A stretch of DNA of 64,000 bases from Sinonovacula constricta (lineage: Eukaryota; Mollusca; Bivalvia; Cardiida; Solecurtidae). Under the pieces are notes generated by a model, which was not told the origin of the DNA, did not search any database, and was given only the letters and a program-made list of their open reading frames with translations. Below, in pieces: positions 54,333 through 64,000 of the stretch. The stretch is from assembly GCA_007844125.1 (NCBI GenBank), contig CM017563.1, forward strand, positions 30,598,828-30,662,827. Direction: 5' to 3'. A program made the translations under genes and the position numbers. How positions within the stretch are numbered: position 1 is the first letter of the stretch; each line of letters begins with the position of its first letter.

Positions 54333-55704
54333 CGAAGAAATACACCACGCTAAGCAGATAAATGGCCAAATCATGCACTAAGTGGTGCAAGTCTGATTTT
54401 TATGAGCACTAAGATGGACGTGCGTAATTAAAAACACAGTGAGCCACCTTAAACGTCAGGATGGCTGCTATTTTTAGGTAGCAAATCCAGCTACAGATTG
54501 AAAACATCCCTTTATCTGACACATCATGTAAAGCCTACAAAACCCGATTATCAGAATTTTATTATTGCCACTTTTGATTAAGCTCCGCAGTATTAAGTAA
54601 ATGCGAAATGAGACAGTGTGGAACACACCTTACAGAAAACATGGTCTCCCATTTCATGTGCAAGTTAAATCATGTTCTCATTCAGTCCCGGTTTGACAGG
54701 TGGTGCAAAACAGCCGCTATACTGAGATCATATGGGGCGTTTTGTAAATGAAAGGTAACTACGGAGGAGGCATAAGCTTCCAGTTTTTAAACACGGTTTA
54801 TTGACGGTTTACACCGCGTTGTTATGGTGAAGACCCGGTCGATGCCGGCGATGACCGGCGGACCAGGTTTTGCTCAGGTGGTGCCCTGACTACAGCCAGT
54901 TACATTACGGAATTCCCGTGTGTGATGAACAGTTTCATACCGGTTTTCAGCGGATTAGATCTGCACAAAATGTTATTAAGTTCTTATGGATGTGTAACTC
55001 TTGCATACAGTTTTGCATAAAAAATTGACATGCGAAAGGCCAAAAATAACATCAAGAAATCGCATAAAATTGTAAAAAACTGCAACCTTGCTAAAATGAG
55101 ATTCGTTTCGTGTGATCTCCCTAGAAAAATACAATTACACTATTTTGAGGACAAAAAAACTAAATTGTGATAATAAAATAGCTTTATATGTAATTGGTCA
55201 TCGATTGCTCATGAACAGTTAACTTGTAAATATAATTATAAGACTGTTATGTATCGGTTCATAGTATCCGCTTTTAGGAACAAGCTATTAAGAGTTATTA
55301 CCCCTTGGAATCTTAAAGTAGGGATTCGTGTACAAGGCAAAGCGGAATCTTTTTTATGACCTGAGATACATCGATGATTCTATCTAGAAATTTTTTAGTG
55401 TTATTCATTACAGCTGAAAGCTGTCACAATGACAATCTCTGTGCTGGTTTGATGTACAATAGAATACAACCATTCATTATCTATCATTAAATGTAATATT
55501 ACAGTTGCCAGCGTAGAGTTTGGTCGTGTAGTAAATATATTAAATAAAACACGTAGGCAATCTTCGAGAGAAATACTTGTACAGGCTTGCAAGTAGTTGG
55601 AGTTGCGTTTTTGTTGTTGTTACTATAAATCACATGCCACACAGCGATTTCTGTGCTTTAAATATACTGCAAACAATAATATATTAAACACTTTGAAAGA
55701 GTTC
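54333..55704. other. Gene-free stretch
   Basis: A GC-richer patch at 54780-54960 (ACCGGTCGATGCCGGCGATGACCGGCGG area) stands out from AT-rich flanks but has no long ORF. An ORF at 55401-55592 (minus, 63 codons) lacks support. Confidence 0.4.
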
Positions 55705-55856
55705 GGGGCGAAGGACTCAATATGGGAAGGTCTTCCAGCTGACTTACGGGTCGCCGGTGGTTCTACCCAGACATTAATATGGGGGCTTCCTCCATTAAAA
55801 TAGCTGGACGTTGCTATAATGATCATAAGTGGTCGCCGCAATGTATTTCAAAAACA
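55705..55856 (+). repeat. SINE family A, 5'-truncated
   Basis: Body AATATGGGAAGGTCTTCCAG, CTGACTTACGGGTCGCCGGT, GGTTCTACCCAGACATTAAT and 3' end ATAGCTGGACGTTGCTATAA then TGATCATAAGTGGTCGC. The head is missing. Confidence 0.85.
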
Positions 55857-55884
55857 AAACTAAAAAGTTTAAAACGGCGTTGCG

Positions 55885-56105
55885 TTTTTCATCCCCTTCC
55901 GATGGAATCGGGGGGTGGTATTGTTTTGCCGTTGTCCGTCCGTCCTCCCGTCCGTCCGAATTTTGTTTACGTGCTATTTCCCGGCAACTACTGACTAGAT
56001 TTCAATAAAACTTTGTGAGAACTTTCAATACCAAACTGAGATGCGCATGACATTGGCATGGTTCAGTTGGACCCTTCAACACAGAATTATGGCCTTAATT
56101 AGTTA
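55885..56105 (+). repeat. Probable interspersed repeat (GTCCGTCC-type)
   Basis: GGGGGTGGTATTGTTTTGCC, a GTCCGTCCGTCC run, then ACTACTGACTAGATTTCAAT and AAAACTTTGTGAGAACTTTC. This wording recurs in many marine invertebrate genomes, as I recall, but no second copy is in this window, so the call rests on memory. Confidence 0.4.
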
Positions 56106-57224
56106 TGTAGTATGTATACAGATTAACATTATGGCTCCTGAATAATATTTCGTTCCTGTGCTTTTTTTGGCAATTACTGAAGAAATCATACAACTGTAAT
56201 TCATACAACGTTGAAACGCAATAGTCTGAAATTTATTCTTTGGTGCTGAGTCGTATTGTTTGCACTGAACTGACCAACCCACACGTACTACAGCACATAT
56301 CATCACTTTTTGCGATTGCACATATTTTTTTCCATCAAGATGATAACCACAAAGTTATTTATTGAAAAAATATATTACTGACTTCTTCCCATTTGTTTTA
56401 ATGCAAATTCTGACTTTATCCTTTTTTTATAAACAAGCACCGATCGGCGGTGGACATAATGGTCTCTGAAGAGTCATGTTTGTTTTGTTTTCTCTGAATC
56501 GAGAACAATGAGCCAAATCGAAATAAAGTGTTCTTACAGATATTCTATTTTTATTTTTCATAATATCGCACTGAAAACGCGACAAAGACAGTGCTAAATA
56601 ATCGTCCCAACGGCGTATGACCACTTATTGTACAAAGGTCAGCAACGCTAACCGTAATATTATTACAAACATATTTGTTACATTGTTACTCTTTTAAGAA
56701 TGACGTATTAGAGATAAAATTTTGACCACATTTCCAATTTTTGGCGAAAGATCGTGCTTAACTTGTTCACGCCTTTGTCGTTTTCACGAGTTCTAACATC
56801 GCACCGCCTGGTTCAGAAAACATACAATTAACATTTGTCAAGTTAATTAATTGTGCCTGACATAAAAGCTTTCAAAAGGTGTGTATCGTATTTAATTAGG
56901 GTCGGTAGGTACACTACTTCGCGATGAGTTAAATTAATTTCAAAGAAATGGTCTGTGCGTTTCCAAACAGCAACGTTACGTTATTTAGACGGTAAATAGT
57001 AGACAATAATAATAAAAAATAAGACAGCAATGCCCTTTCTCAAGAAGTTCAGCCACTGTAGGTCTCATATTTACAAACATCATCAGGCGACTAATTATTT
57101 ATAATAAGCGATTTCAAACTGCTTGGCCGCAGGCAACGCTATACTGTGGTGGGGGTGGGGGTGGGTGTGGTGTGGCGTTTAGAACGAAGTATCCCTAAGA
57201 CGAAATCCATTTCGGTTGTTTTGG

Positions 57225-57365
57225 CATAGATGGTCAGAATCCCTTCTGTGAATTTTCCTAGGCAGACTGAATCCCGTAGATGCATTTTGTGGTGGGTGAA
57301 GGACTCTCACTGTCTCAGTACAAAGAATTGTCTAAGTGCAGGAAGAGGGATGGGATTAGCCGGCA
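57225..57365 (+). repeat. Fragment related to the right part of the element at 39895-40598
   Basis: Shares CTCAGTACAAAGAATTGTCT then AAG.GCAGGA.GAG with the reverse strand of 40437-40490. No TIR seen. Confidence 0.5.
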
Positions 57366-57429
57366 TTTTTGCCGATACTGTGCAGCGACATTTCTATCAT
57401 TATAACACAGGGCACTTATGAGGTGCCCA

Positions 57430-57623
57430 TGGACTGAACCCGGCCGGTCCATTTTACTGACACCGACGAGTCAGGCGTAACGATGTCCTCTTAGCCCCGA
57501 GCGTTAGGAAGGAAGCCATTACTACCAACTTTAAAGTCTTTATTTTGACCCGGCCGGGGTTCGAACCCACGACCTGCCGATCCGCAAGCCGACGCTCTAC
57601 CACCTGAGCTATTGCGGCCGGTC
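57430..57623 (-). repeat. tRNA-derived SINE (family C)
   Basis: The reverse strand begins GACCGGCCGCAATAGCTCAG, with GTGGTAGAGCG (D arm) and GTGGGTTCGAACCCC (B box). The acceptor and anticodon stems do not pair, so it is not a working tRNA. The body differs from families A and B. Confidence 0.65.
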
Positions 57624-57624
57624 C

Positions 57625-57700
57625 TGATGATGATAATGATGATGATGATGATAATAATGATGATGATGATGATGGTGGTGAAGATGATGAAGATGATGAA

Positions 57701-57757
<57 letters not shown>

Positions 57758-57813
57758 AATAATGATGATGATGATGATGATGATGATGGTGGTGAAGATG
57801 ATGATGATGATGG

Positions 57814-57872
<59 letters not shown>

Positions 57873-57880
57873 GGGGTGAA

Positions 57881-57938
<58 letters not shown>

Positions 57939-57996
57939 GGGTGAAGATGATGATGATGATGATTATGATGATGATGATGATGATGATGGGGGTGAA

Positions 57997-58050
<54 letters not shown>

Positions 58051-58052
58051 GA
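57625..58052 (+). repeat. (GAT)n microsatellite, ~430 bp
   Basis: GAT triplets interrupted by GGTGGTGAA and GGGGTGAA at irregular intervals. Poly-Met and poly-Ser frames are artefacts. It directly abuts the 5' end of the family-C SINE. Confidence 0.97.
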
Positions 58053-58387
58053 ATGTGGAATCGAGTATTAAAAACACGATCAAGTAATATTACGTAATAA
58101 CATGGCTAAGTCAACATTTTGAAATGCATAGTGGTAGTTTATGCTTCGTCTATTTACTGTCTAAAATTTCCAGACTGACACTTTAGTGGCGCGATGGACA
58201 TACCGTGAATAAAAATATTTGCATTTGTTTCAAACATAATTATATACAAACGCCGACAAAAACCGGTGTCACAGCTAGCGAGTGAATAATTAATTATTTC
58301 AAAATAAATTTTACGATCAAGATTCGTGAACTGTTCGCTGCTTTGTCGGATTAGTCCGAGGACGCTAAACCCACACGGGACTGTTAA

Positions 58388-58874
58388 TAACGTGGTATCC
58401 GACAGTTTAGACTAACTTTTATTTCTCAAATGAACAAATAAGTTATTGTTACCTGAACAGGTCCTACAAAATGCTGTTCATTGATGACTCCGATCTGTGT
58501 GAACAGTGAAGCATAAATCCCCACTCGTCATTGCAAAGGGGTATTTCCTATCTGAACCACGGTGCAGAGATAGCTATTTTTAAATAAAGGAAACCACGTG
58601 ACAACTTAGTGTTGAAATGTTTCGTTATCCGGGCAGTCCCCGCTGAAGTCGGTATCTGTTTTAAGTCGATATCACTTTCATGCTTATTTATAGATTTGGA
58701 AAGAATGATGATGTTTGTGGCAATGTGTATAATCAAACAACAATGGGAGTGTTTAAAACCGCCTTTGCTTATACTTAAGTGTAAGTTTATGCAGAATTTA
58801 TGCATTAATTTCCAGAAACCCTGAACAAATAGTGTTATATGCATTTGGTATAGGTAAAATGTCGGATACCAACT
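58388..58874 (-). mobile_element. TTAA-flanked MITE, copy M9
   Basis: Ends TAACGTGGTATCCGACAGTT and AAAATGTCGGATACCAACT, TTAA on both sides (58384-58387, 58875-58878). 487 bp, oriented as M5 and M8. Confidence 0.88.
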
Positions 58875-59114
58875 TTAATTTTAAAGAATCTAGTGGGAAA
58901 AAGTTGGCGGAGACATTTCTTATAAAACAATTAGAATCAAAGTGTCAAAAATGCATCTGCAGGAATCATTATAAATGCACATTTAAATAGATAAAAATAA
59001 CGTACAATCCTCATTTCTTTGTGATTTGGGTGACACAATATCAATTGTTTTGTTAATTGGCTGATTTAATGATTTTATCAGCTATTTGTGTCCCATTTTC
59101 ACTGACATTGTCTC

Positions 59115-59400
59115 AAAGCCTCAGGCCAGTCCATTCAACTAATGCTCCTCTCGTAATACTTCGACAACGACCCCCCAGTGCAATTCGTCATTCCGTTGAC
59201 AACCGATGTTGTTTTCGTAAAACTTCGGCAAAGTCCGACAGCGCCATCCGTTGTTCGTTTGACAACCGAAGGCGGAACGAGGGACATACCGTTCGCTAAT
59301 GAGTATCTCGTGTATATAGATGGTGTCTTACAAGTAACTGGGGTCATTTTTCGTGTTCGTTCAAGACCGTCATTACTAACTGGATAAACTTTACGCTTTA
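59115..59400. other. Possible coding remnant with a ~62-bp tandem duplication
   Basis: Two copies of a 62/63-bp unit (59151-59213 and 59214-59276; for example TTCGTAAAACTTCGGCAAAG against CTCGTAATACTTCGACAACG). Both strands are open here (minus 59135-59512, 125 codons; plus 59178-59387, 69 codons) and base composition is richer in GC than the flanks. I recognise no protein, and I cannot decide which strand, if any, is coding. Confidence 0.35.
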
Positions 59401-59785
59401 CTTTCAGTAGTGACATTGACATGATAGGATCACCGGTGTGGGGATTGTACACACATATCGTAAAATCGTTCAATAGGACCGTATTTTTGCCATAAATTGT
59501 ACTCAAAAACAAAAGGGTTTTATTGTTACGTTGAATTAATTAGACCTTGTTAATATAATTTGATACTAAAATTATTAACACCAAGTATTTACGTAGGTTG
59601 TATTGTTTTAATCTAGGCAATATAAGAACAAGGACTTAAAATGATTTCCCAATTTTCAATTGCTTTCGAAATGGGGTAGATACGAACAGACCGCACAAAT
59701 TGAAACATTGAACTTTCATATATACCCGAAACAAGTTTTCAAGGAGCAGAAGCATTCTATTAAATCGGATTTTACCTCAAGGAAA

Positions 59786-59938
59786 ATGCCAAAATTTAAC
59801 GAATCCACGACGGAGCATGCGGGTGACGACGGAGATGGATTTTCTGACGCTGGTTCGATCAAGAAACCCGGATGGGTAGATTTGGCGCCATTAGATGGAA
59901 TAGCAGACGACCCTCTACTTAATCGACTGGTATACAAG
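59786..59938 (+). CDS. Probable first coding exon of an unrecognised gene
   Basis: ATG in good context (GGAAAATGCC) opens 51 codons ending in AAG before a GTATGA donor, phase 0. The peptide starts MPKFNESTTEHAGDDGDGFS and continues with a Pro/Gly/Trp stretch (KPGWVDLAPLDGIADD). It is acidic and soluble-looking, like the N-terminal cytoplasmic segment of a larger protein. The frame is also open upstream to 59660 without an ATG. I found no second exon with confidence before the window ends. No family recognised. Composition and the donor make it better than a chance ORF, but it remains unproven. Confidence 0.5.
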
Positions 59939-61935
59939 GTATGATTTGATTTCCCTTTTTTTCTATTTGATTTACATTTTATATTGCACTCAACGTTTTA
60001 AATGGAGAACAGAGGGAGTGCTTCCATATCAGTGGTTGTTAGTAATATTACATATACCTAATTTGTTATTTACTTTAGACAATGCCACAATTGATTGTAT
60101 ACAAAAAAATCGCTGATAATGACTATATGCTTTAAGCGTAATGTTTCTTTTATTTCTACGTATGGATCTGCCCTGATCTTCTTTTGCGCGCGTTTGTGTA
60201 ATTAGCACTTTTGAGTGCAATTCGTACTTTTGCGTCCTTTATTGGGGAATCTGTTAAATTTTAAAAATACTTTCATTTTTGTGTCTTTGTATAAAGAGTT
60301 TTATATCATTGAAAAATCTGCACACATATGATACCAAGACGATAAATAAAAACACAAAACAACGTTTTCTTCTGTTGCAATATCCTATTATGTTGATTTT
60401 CTGTATTTAGCTCTGAACTCTTCATCTTAAGATAGAAAAAAAAAGATATTCATTCTTATTCACGTAAACTAAAGCAACACGCATGACAGATATAAACGCA
60501 AAACAGTTAACTCATTTTGGGTCTATGTTTTATAAAATTGCTCCTCAGTCTCGCGCTAATTGAACGAGTCCCTTTTTGCCACCTATATAGTCCACATACG
60601 CTGTATTGCTTTTTGCCAAATACCTCTTTGCTTTTGCACTGTTCTGAAACATCTTTAAAAACAAAAAGAAATAAACACGATTTGGTTTGCAATTCGTCGA
60701 AGGTAACCAAGTGCCGCTAAAACACGACGCCGTAGTAATGTAATGGAGTGGCGTAGTGGTACAGTCGCCGACAAGTTACTCTTCCGATAGCTCAACCTAT
60801 CATCTCGTGGGTTCGAGTCCCGTTCAGGCCGAAAGACTAAATGTTGGAAGGTCTTCAAGCCCTCCTGCTATGCGTTGGTGGTGCTACCTAGACGTTTGTT
60901 TTCCGCCAACAAAATAGCTGAAGGTCGCTATACTGATCGTAAGTGGTCGCTGCGGGAATATAATGGTCACCGTAGAGTCATTACGATCGCATTGTTTTTT
61001 AACAGTTCGCTTAGTCTTTTGTTTATTTTTTGCTTCTGCTGTTTTTGCTGTCGTTTTCCTATTTTACAACGAGTCTTTCCAAATCTGTACTTTAAGATAA
61101 ACGAGGTGATATTTGCTTTAGATATTGCCAGAGATCGAAAGTGATCGGCATATGTATATGTTACAAAAGCGCAATCCAGAAGAAATATCTTTTATTATTG
61201 CTATTACTATAAATTCTAGCGTGGAAGTGTTGCCACGTTCGGCCATATTTTATATTGTTGTGCGCAAATCTTTGGAAATCTATGCTGCGATTTTTCCATT
61301 TTCTGTCAATTATCTATCATATCTTTTAAATCGTAAATAATTCAAAATGAAAAGATTATATCAAGACATGACAAGGCGCGGACAGACTTGCTTCACATGT
61401 TTTCTATCTGTTTGCATATTTAAATTTCCGCATGCCCAAGGTTTCAACACTGCGAATGTACAAATTATTTTAATAATCGTGTTCACGACATGTTTGTTCT
61501 GTCTATAATTGCTTTAATTGCTTTTCGAACATCAGAACAGGCATAAATGTCACGAAAATAGTGTTTATAAATGACGCATCGGCATGGCCAGATAGTTCAT
61601 CAGCGAAACAAATCTGACAAGAGTGTAAAACTGCATGCACTTAATGACGCTTTAATGTAATTAATGTAATATAAGGCTGACAAAAATGGACAATTTGTTT
61701 AGCGGGCTTGGTTTTTGGTCTTTTTTTCTGACCGCATTGGATTTATATAGATTATTTTGTTGCTAAATTTCATTTCTTAAATGAATACAGAAACAAACAA
61801 AAGATAGAGATAATATCGGAAGATTACGCTGGTTTCTCTTGAAATAGGAATATTACAGCTCAAATATAATTTCAAATGCAAGATATTATCATTGCTTGAA
61901 GTTTTTGGTAATTGAAAAAAATGCACTGTTTTAGG

Positions 61936-61966
<31 letters not shown>

Positions 61967-62917
61967 ACTCACACACTCCACCTGATAAAATCGTTTTTCT
62001 TATCAACGCATCTAATTCTTGAAAATAACTCTAGTTCTTTAAGTTTCACGACAGATTATGATCAATAAAAATGCACAACAAATTATGGGAGATCGGTGCT
62101 TGTAAGAGAATGCATTTTTCCTTTCATGGGGTAGCTGTCAAAAACAGGAAATCGCTATTCTGTAAGACAATTTTCTGAGAAAAGAACAGAGTATTCCGGT
62201 TTTTTTTTAACATTGCAGCTTGCAACAATAATGTGTAGCTTGCAATTATAGAAAAATAGCTGGCATTTATATGAATTCGCAGCTGGTAAGCAAAGTGTTG
62301 CTTAACAAAAGAAAGCGAGTATACTGATCTTAGCAAAGCAACTTGTATACACAGATGTAGAAAAGAAAGGAAAACAAAGTTGCAAATATTTTACTTCCCA
62401 ACAGAGTAATGGTTCGTTACTGTCAAATGTTTATGTAATTAATCGGCAGTGTAAGAGAGTGTTTAGTTCCTAGGATGGTCAACTTGTTGTTTAAAGCGCA
62501 TGCTCTCTATGGCGCCTTGGATGTCTTACATCCTAGCTTTTTCTTATAATGACAGGGAAAAAATCTGATATATAAAGCCAACATAAGTTGATTATTTAGC
62601 AGTCCCACTGAGCTTTCACTAGAAAGCGAAACTTAAAAGTTTTTTATCCAATATGCAACTTATGTAGATATTATTTCAATAAAAATGAAGAAAATCGGAA
62701 ATTAAAGCATTTTAAGAAAACAACGTTTATATAAATATGTGAATATGTTTAAAAGCGGCTAGATGATGATGGAATTTAAGTGGTAAGACACTCACGAGAG
62801 ACAGAGAAAGAGAAAGGCGTCGGTTAGAAGTACCTCTGTCCTTATATTATCATTTGTCTGAAGTCAACCTTCAACTAAACATGACCCTTACTATTCATTT
62901 TTATTAAACATGAACCG
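59939..62917. other. Presumed intron or intergenic region, no further exon found
   Basis: Contains a family-A SINE and a C/CA-rich tract at 61937-61977. Short ORFs (for example 61125-61340) are unsupported. Confidence 0.4.
60741..60970 (+). repeat. SINE family A, full-length copy
   Basis: Head GGAGTGGCGTAGTGGTACAG, B box GGGTTCGAGTCCCG, body AATGTTGGAAGGTCTTC and GGTGGTGCTACCTAGACG, 3' end AATAGCTGAAGGTCGCTATA then CTGATCGTAAGTGGTCGC. Confidence 0.82.
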
Positions 62918-63960
62918 GGCATTCTAAGAAACAGGCCGTAAAACGCAAATGTTTATGTCTGGTAGTTATGTGGGCTCGAATAATTCGATGACATTACGTT
63001 AATGAAATGTGGCAAAATTACGAGCATTTAAAATGCCATTTTCTTTAAAGTCATTTAAGAGACAATAAACCTCAACGATAAAACTGCCACACGCATAAAA
63101 CTATAAATCTGCAGTTTTTTTCCATGCACACTAAATATCAACAGTTTACTTTTCGGACATAAATCTCACAAATCAACTCAGTTTTAATTTTCGTTAGCAA
63201 CGCCTCTTTTCTCATGTGTAAACTGACGGGAGAAGTAAATGAAACTGGTACGGCTGTTCTAAAACATCGTGTATCATATTTAATTATCTTAGACCGCTAA
63301 GGTTAACACATTACATTGTAACTTAATGAAGGTCTTAACGTGGATAATAATTTAACAACACAGGTATAACGCCATTTTTTACCTGGCAGTTTGTTTAAAA
63401 TAATTAGGATTGGTTCAAAAGTGGTTGAAAAGCATTTAAAAACAGTAGAGACTTTTAGGCGGCGTTGAAAACACGAAGTCTGAGCATGCCCTAGCATTAC
63501 CTCCTTATAATGTACTTATTATATACATATATATTGGCAGTATGACATGTTTACTGTGAAATGTGTTGAGTAAAATATAAATAACATATAGACATAACAG
63601 ATATTTCACGGCAAATTTTAGAAAATAATTTGCTTCTTTGCTGCGTTGCGCAAAATCATCCGTCTAAGAAAAGTCCGACATGTGAGGTTTATGTCCGAAA
63701 ACGTAAACTGTTGATATTTAGTGCGCATGTAAAACACTGCAGATTTATAGTGTAATGCGTGTGGCAGTTTTATATTTAAGGTTTATTTTCTCTAAAATGA
63801 CTTTAACAAACACCATAAAGCAAGAAAATGACATTTTAAATGTTTTCACAGAGCTCGTAATATTGCCACATTTTGTTCATGTAATGTCATCGAATTATTC
63901 AAGCCCACATAACTACCAGACATAAACATTTGCGTTTTACGGCCTGTTTCTTAGAATGCC
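62918..63960. mobile_element. Foldback (long inverted-repeat) element, ~1.04 kb
   Basis: The left arm 62918-63175 and right arm about 63670-63960 are reverse complements with few differences (outer ends GGCATTCTAAGAAACAGGCC / GGCCTGTTTCTTAGAATGCC; inner TTTACTTTTCGGACATAAA / TTTATGTCCGAAAACGTAAA). The ~490-bp centre is unique and has no supported gene. The right arm is longer by about 30 bp. Target duplication not identified. Confidence 0.88.
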
Positions 63961-64000
63961 AGTTAGACAGTACCATTTGCGAAAAATATTAGGCTATAGT

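Noticed and set aside
57547..57623. A real tRNA gene
   Set aside because: The D arm and B box are good, but the acceptor and anticodon stems do not pair. The same applies to the tRNA-like heads of all other SINEs here.
57454..58083. 209-codon poly-Ser/Ile minus-strand frame
   Set aside because: A (GAT)n microsatellite fused by chance to the family-C SINE.

Overview
The window looks like nuclear DNA from an AT-rich invertebrate, most likely a bivalve mollusc. That is inferred from intron-containing secreted leucine-rich-repeat (LRR) genes, tRNA-derived SINEs with a shared 3' body, a DD34D mariner, many short TIR elements and long tandem arrays. No name for the species can be read from the sequence.

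Genes. Four related secreted LRR genes lie head-to-tail on the minus strand. Gene 1 (1-1138) runs off the left edge. Gene 2 (12649-18093) can be assembled from four coding exons, including a 7-codon first exon behind a TATA box. Gene 3 (21278-22675) has one main coding exon. Gene 4 (30402-36765) has one main exon plus a 4-codon micro-exon. Each main exon starts just after a 3' splice site. In genes 2 and 4 a phase-0 intron cuts the signal peptide. All have an LRRNT cysteine cap and about a dozen LRRs. Genes 2-4 end in a cysteine-rich LRRCT-like cap, and none has a visible membrane anchor. They are probably extracellular recognition or binding proteins. Gene 2 has two extra introns that genes 3 and 4 lack. 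On the plus strand one likely first coding exon (59786-59938) starts an unrecognised gene.

Repeats fill the rest. (a) A 38-bp satellite (32634-36537) with a 28-mer higher-order period of 1063 bp sits inside intron 1 of gene 4. (b) A 22-bp satellite (44689-51543, about 310 units) has a local 704-bp (32-mer) higher-order repeat and 66/88-bp sub-arrays. (c) A 30/31-bp minisatellite (9503-10135) appears to have grown inside a SINE. (d) Nine members of one MITE family have TIRs that begin AGGTGGTATCCGACAGTTTG, and most are flanked by TTAA. (e) There are hAT-like elements (one with an 8-bp target duplication, one carrying a nested MITE), a dead mariner, a 1-kb foldback element, a 61-bp-arm palindrome, at least three tRNA-SINE families and many microsatellites.

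Layout: 1-1.1 kb gene 1; 1.1-12.6 kb repeats with the mariner and the SINE minisatellite; 12.6-18.2 kb gene 2; 18.2-21.3 kb SINEs and a MITE; 21.3-22.7 kb gene 3; 22.7-30.4 kb repeats; 30.4-36.8 kb gene 4 with its satellite intron; 36.8-44.7 kb MITE-rich; 44.7-51.5 kb 22-bp satellite; 51.5-59.7 kb MITEs and SINEs; 59.8-64 kb plus-strand exon, SINE and foldback.
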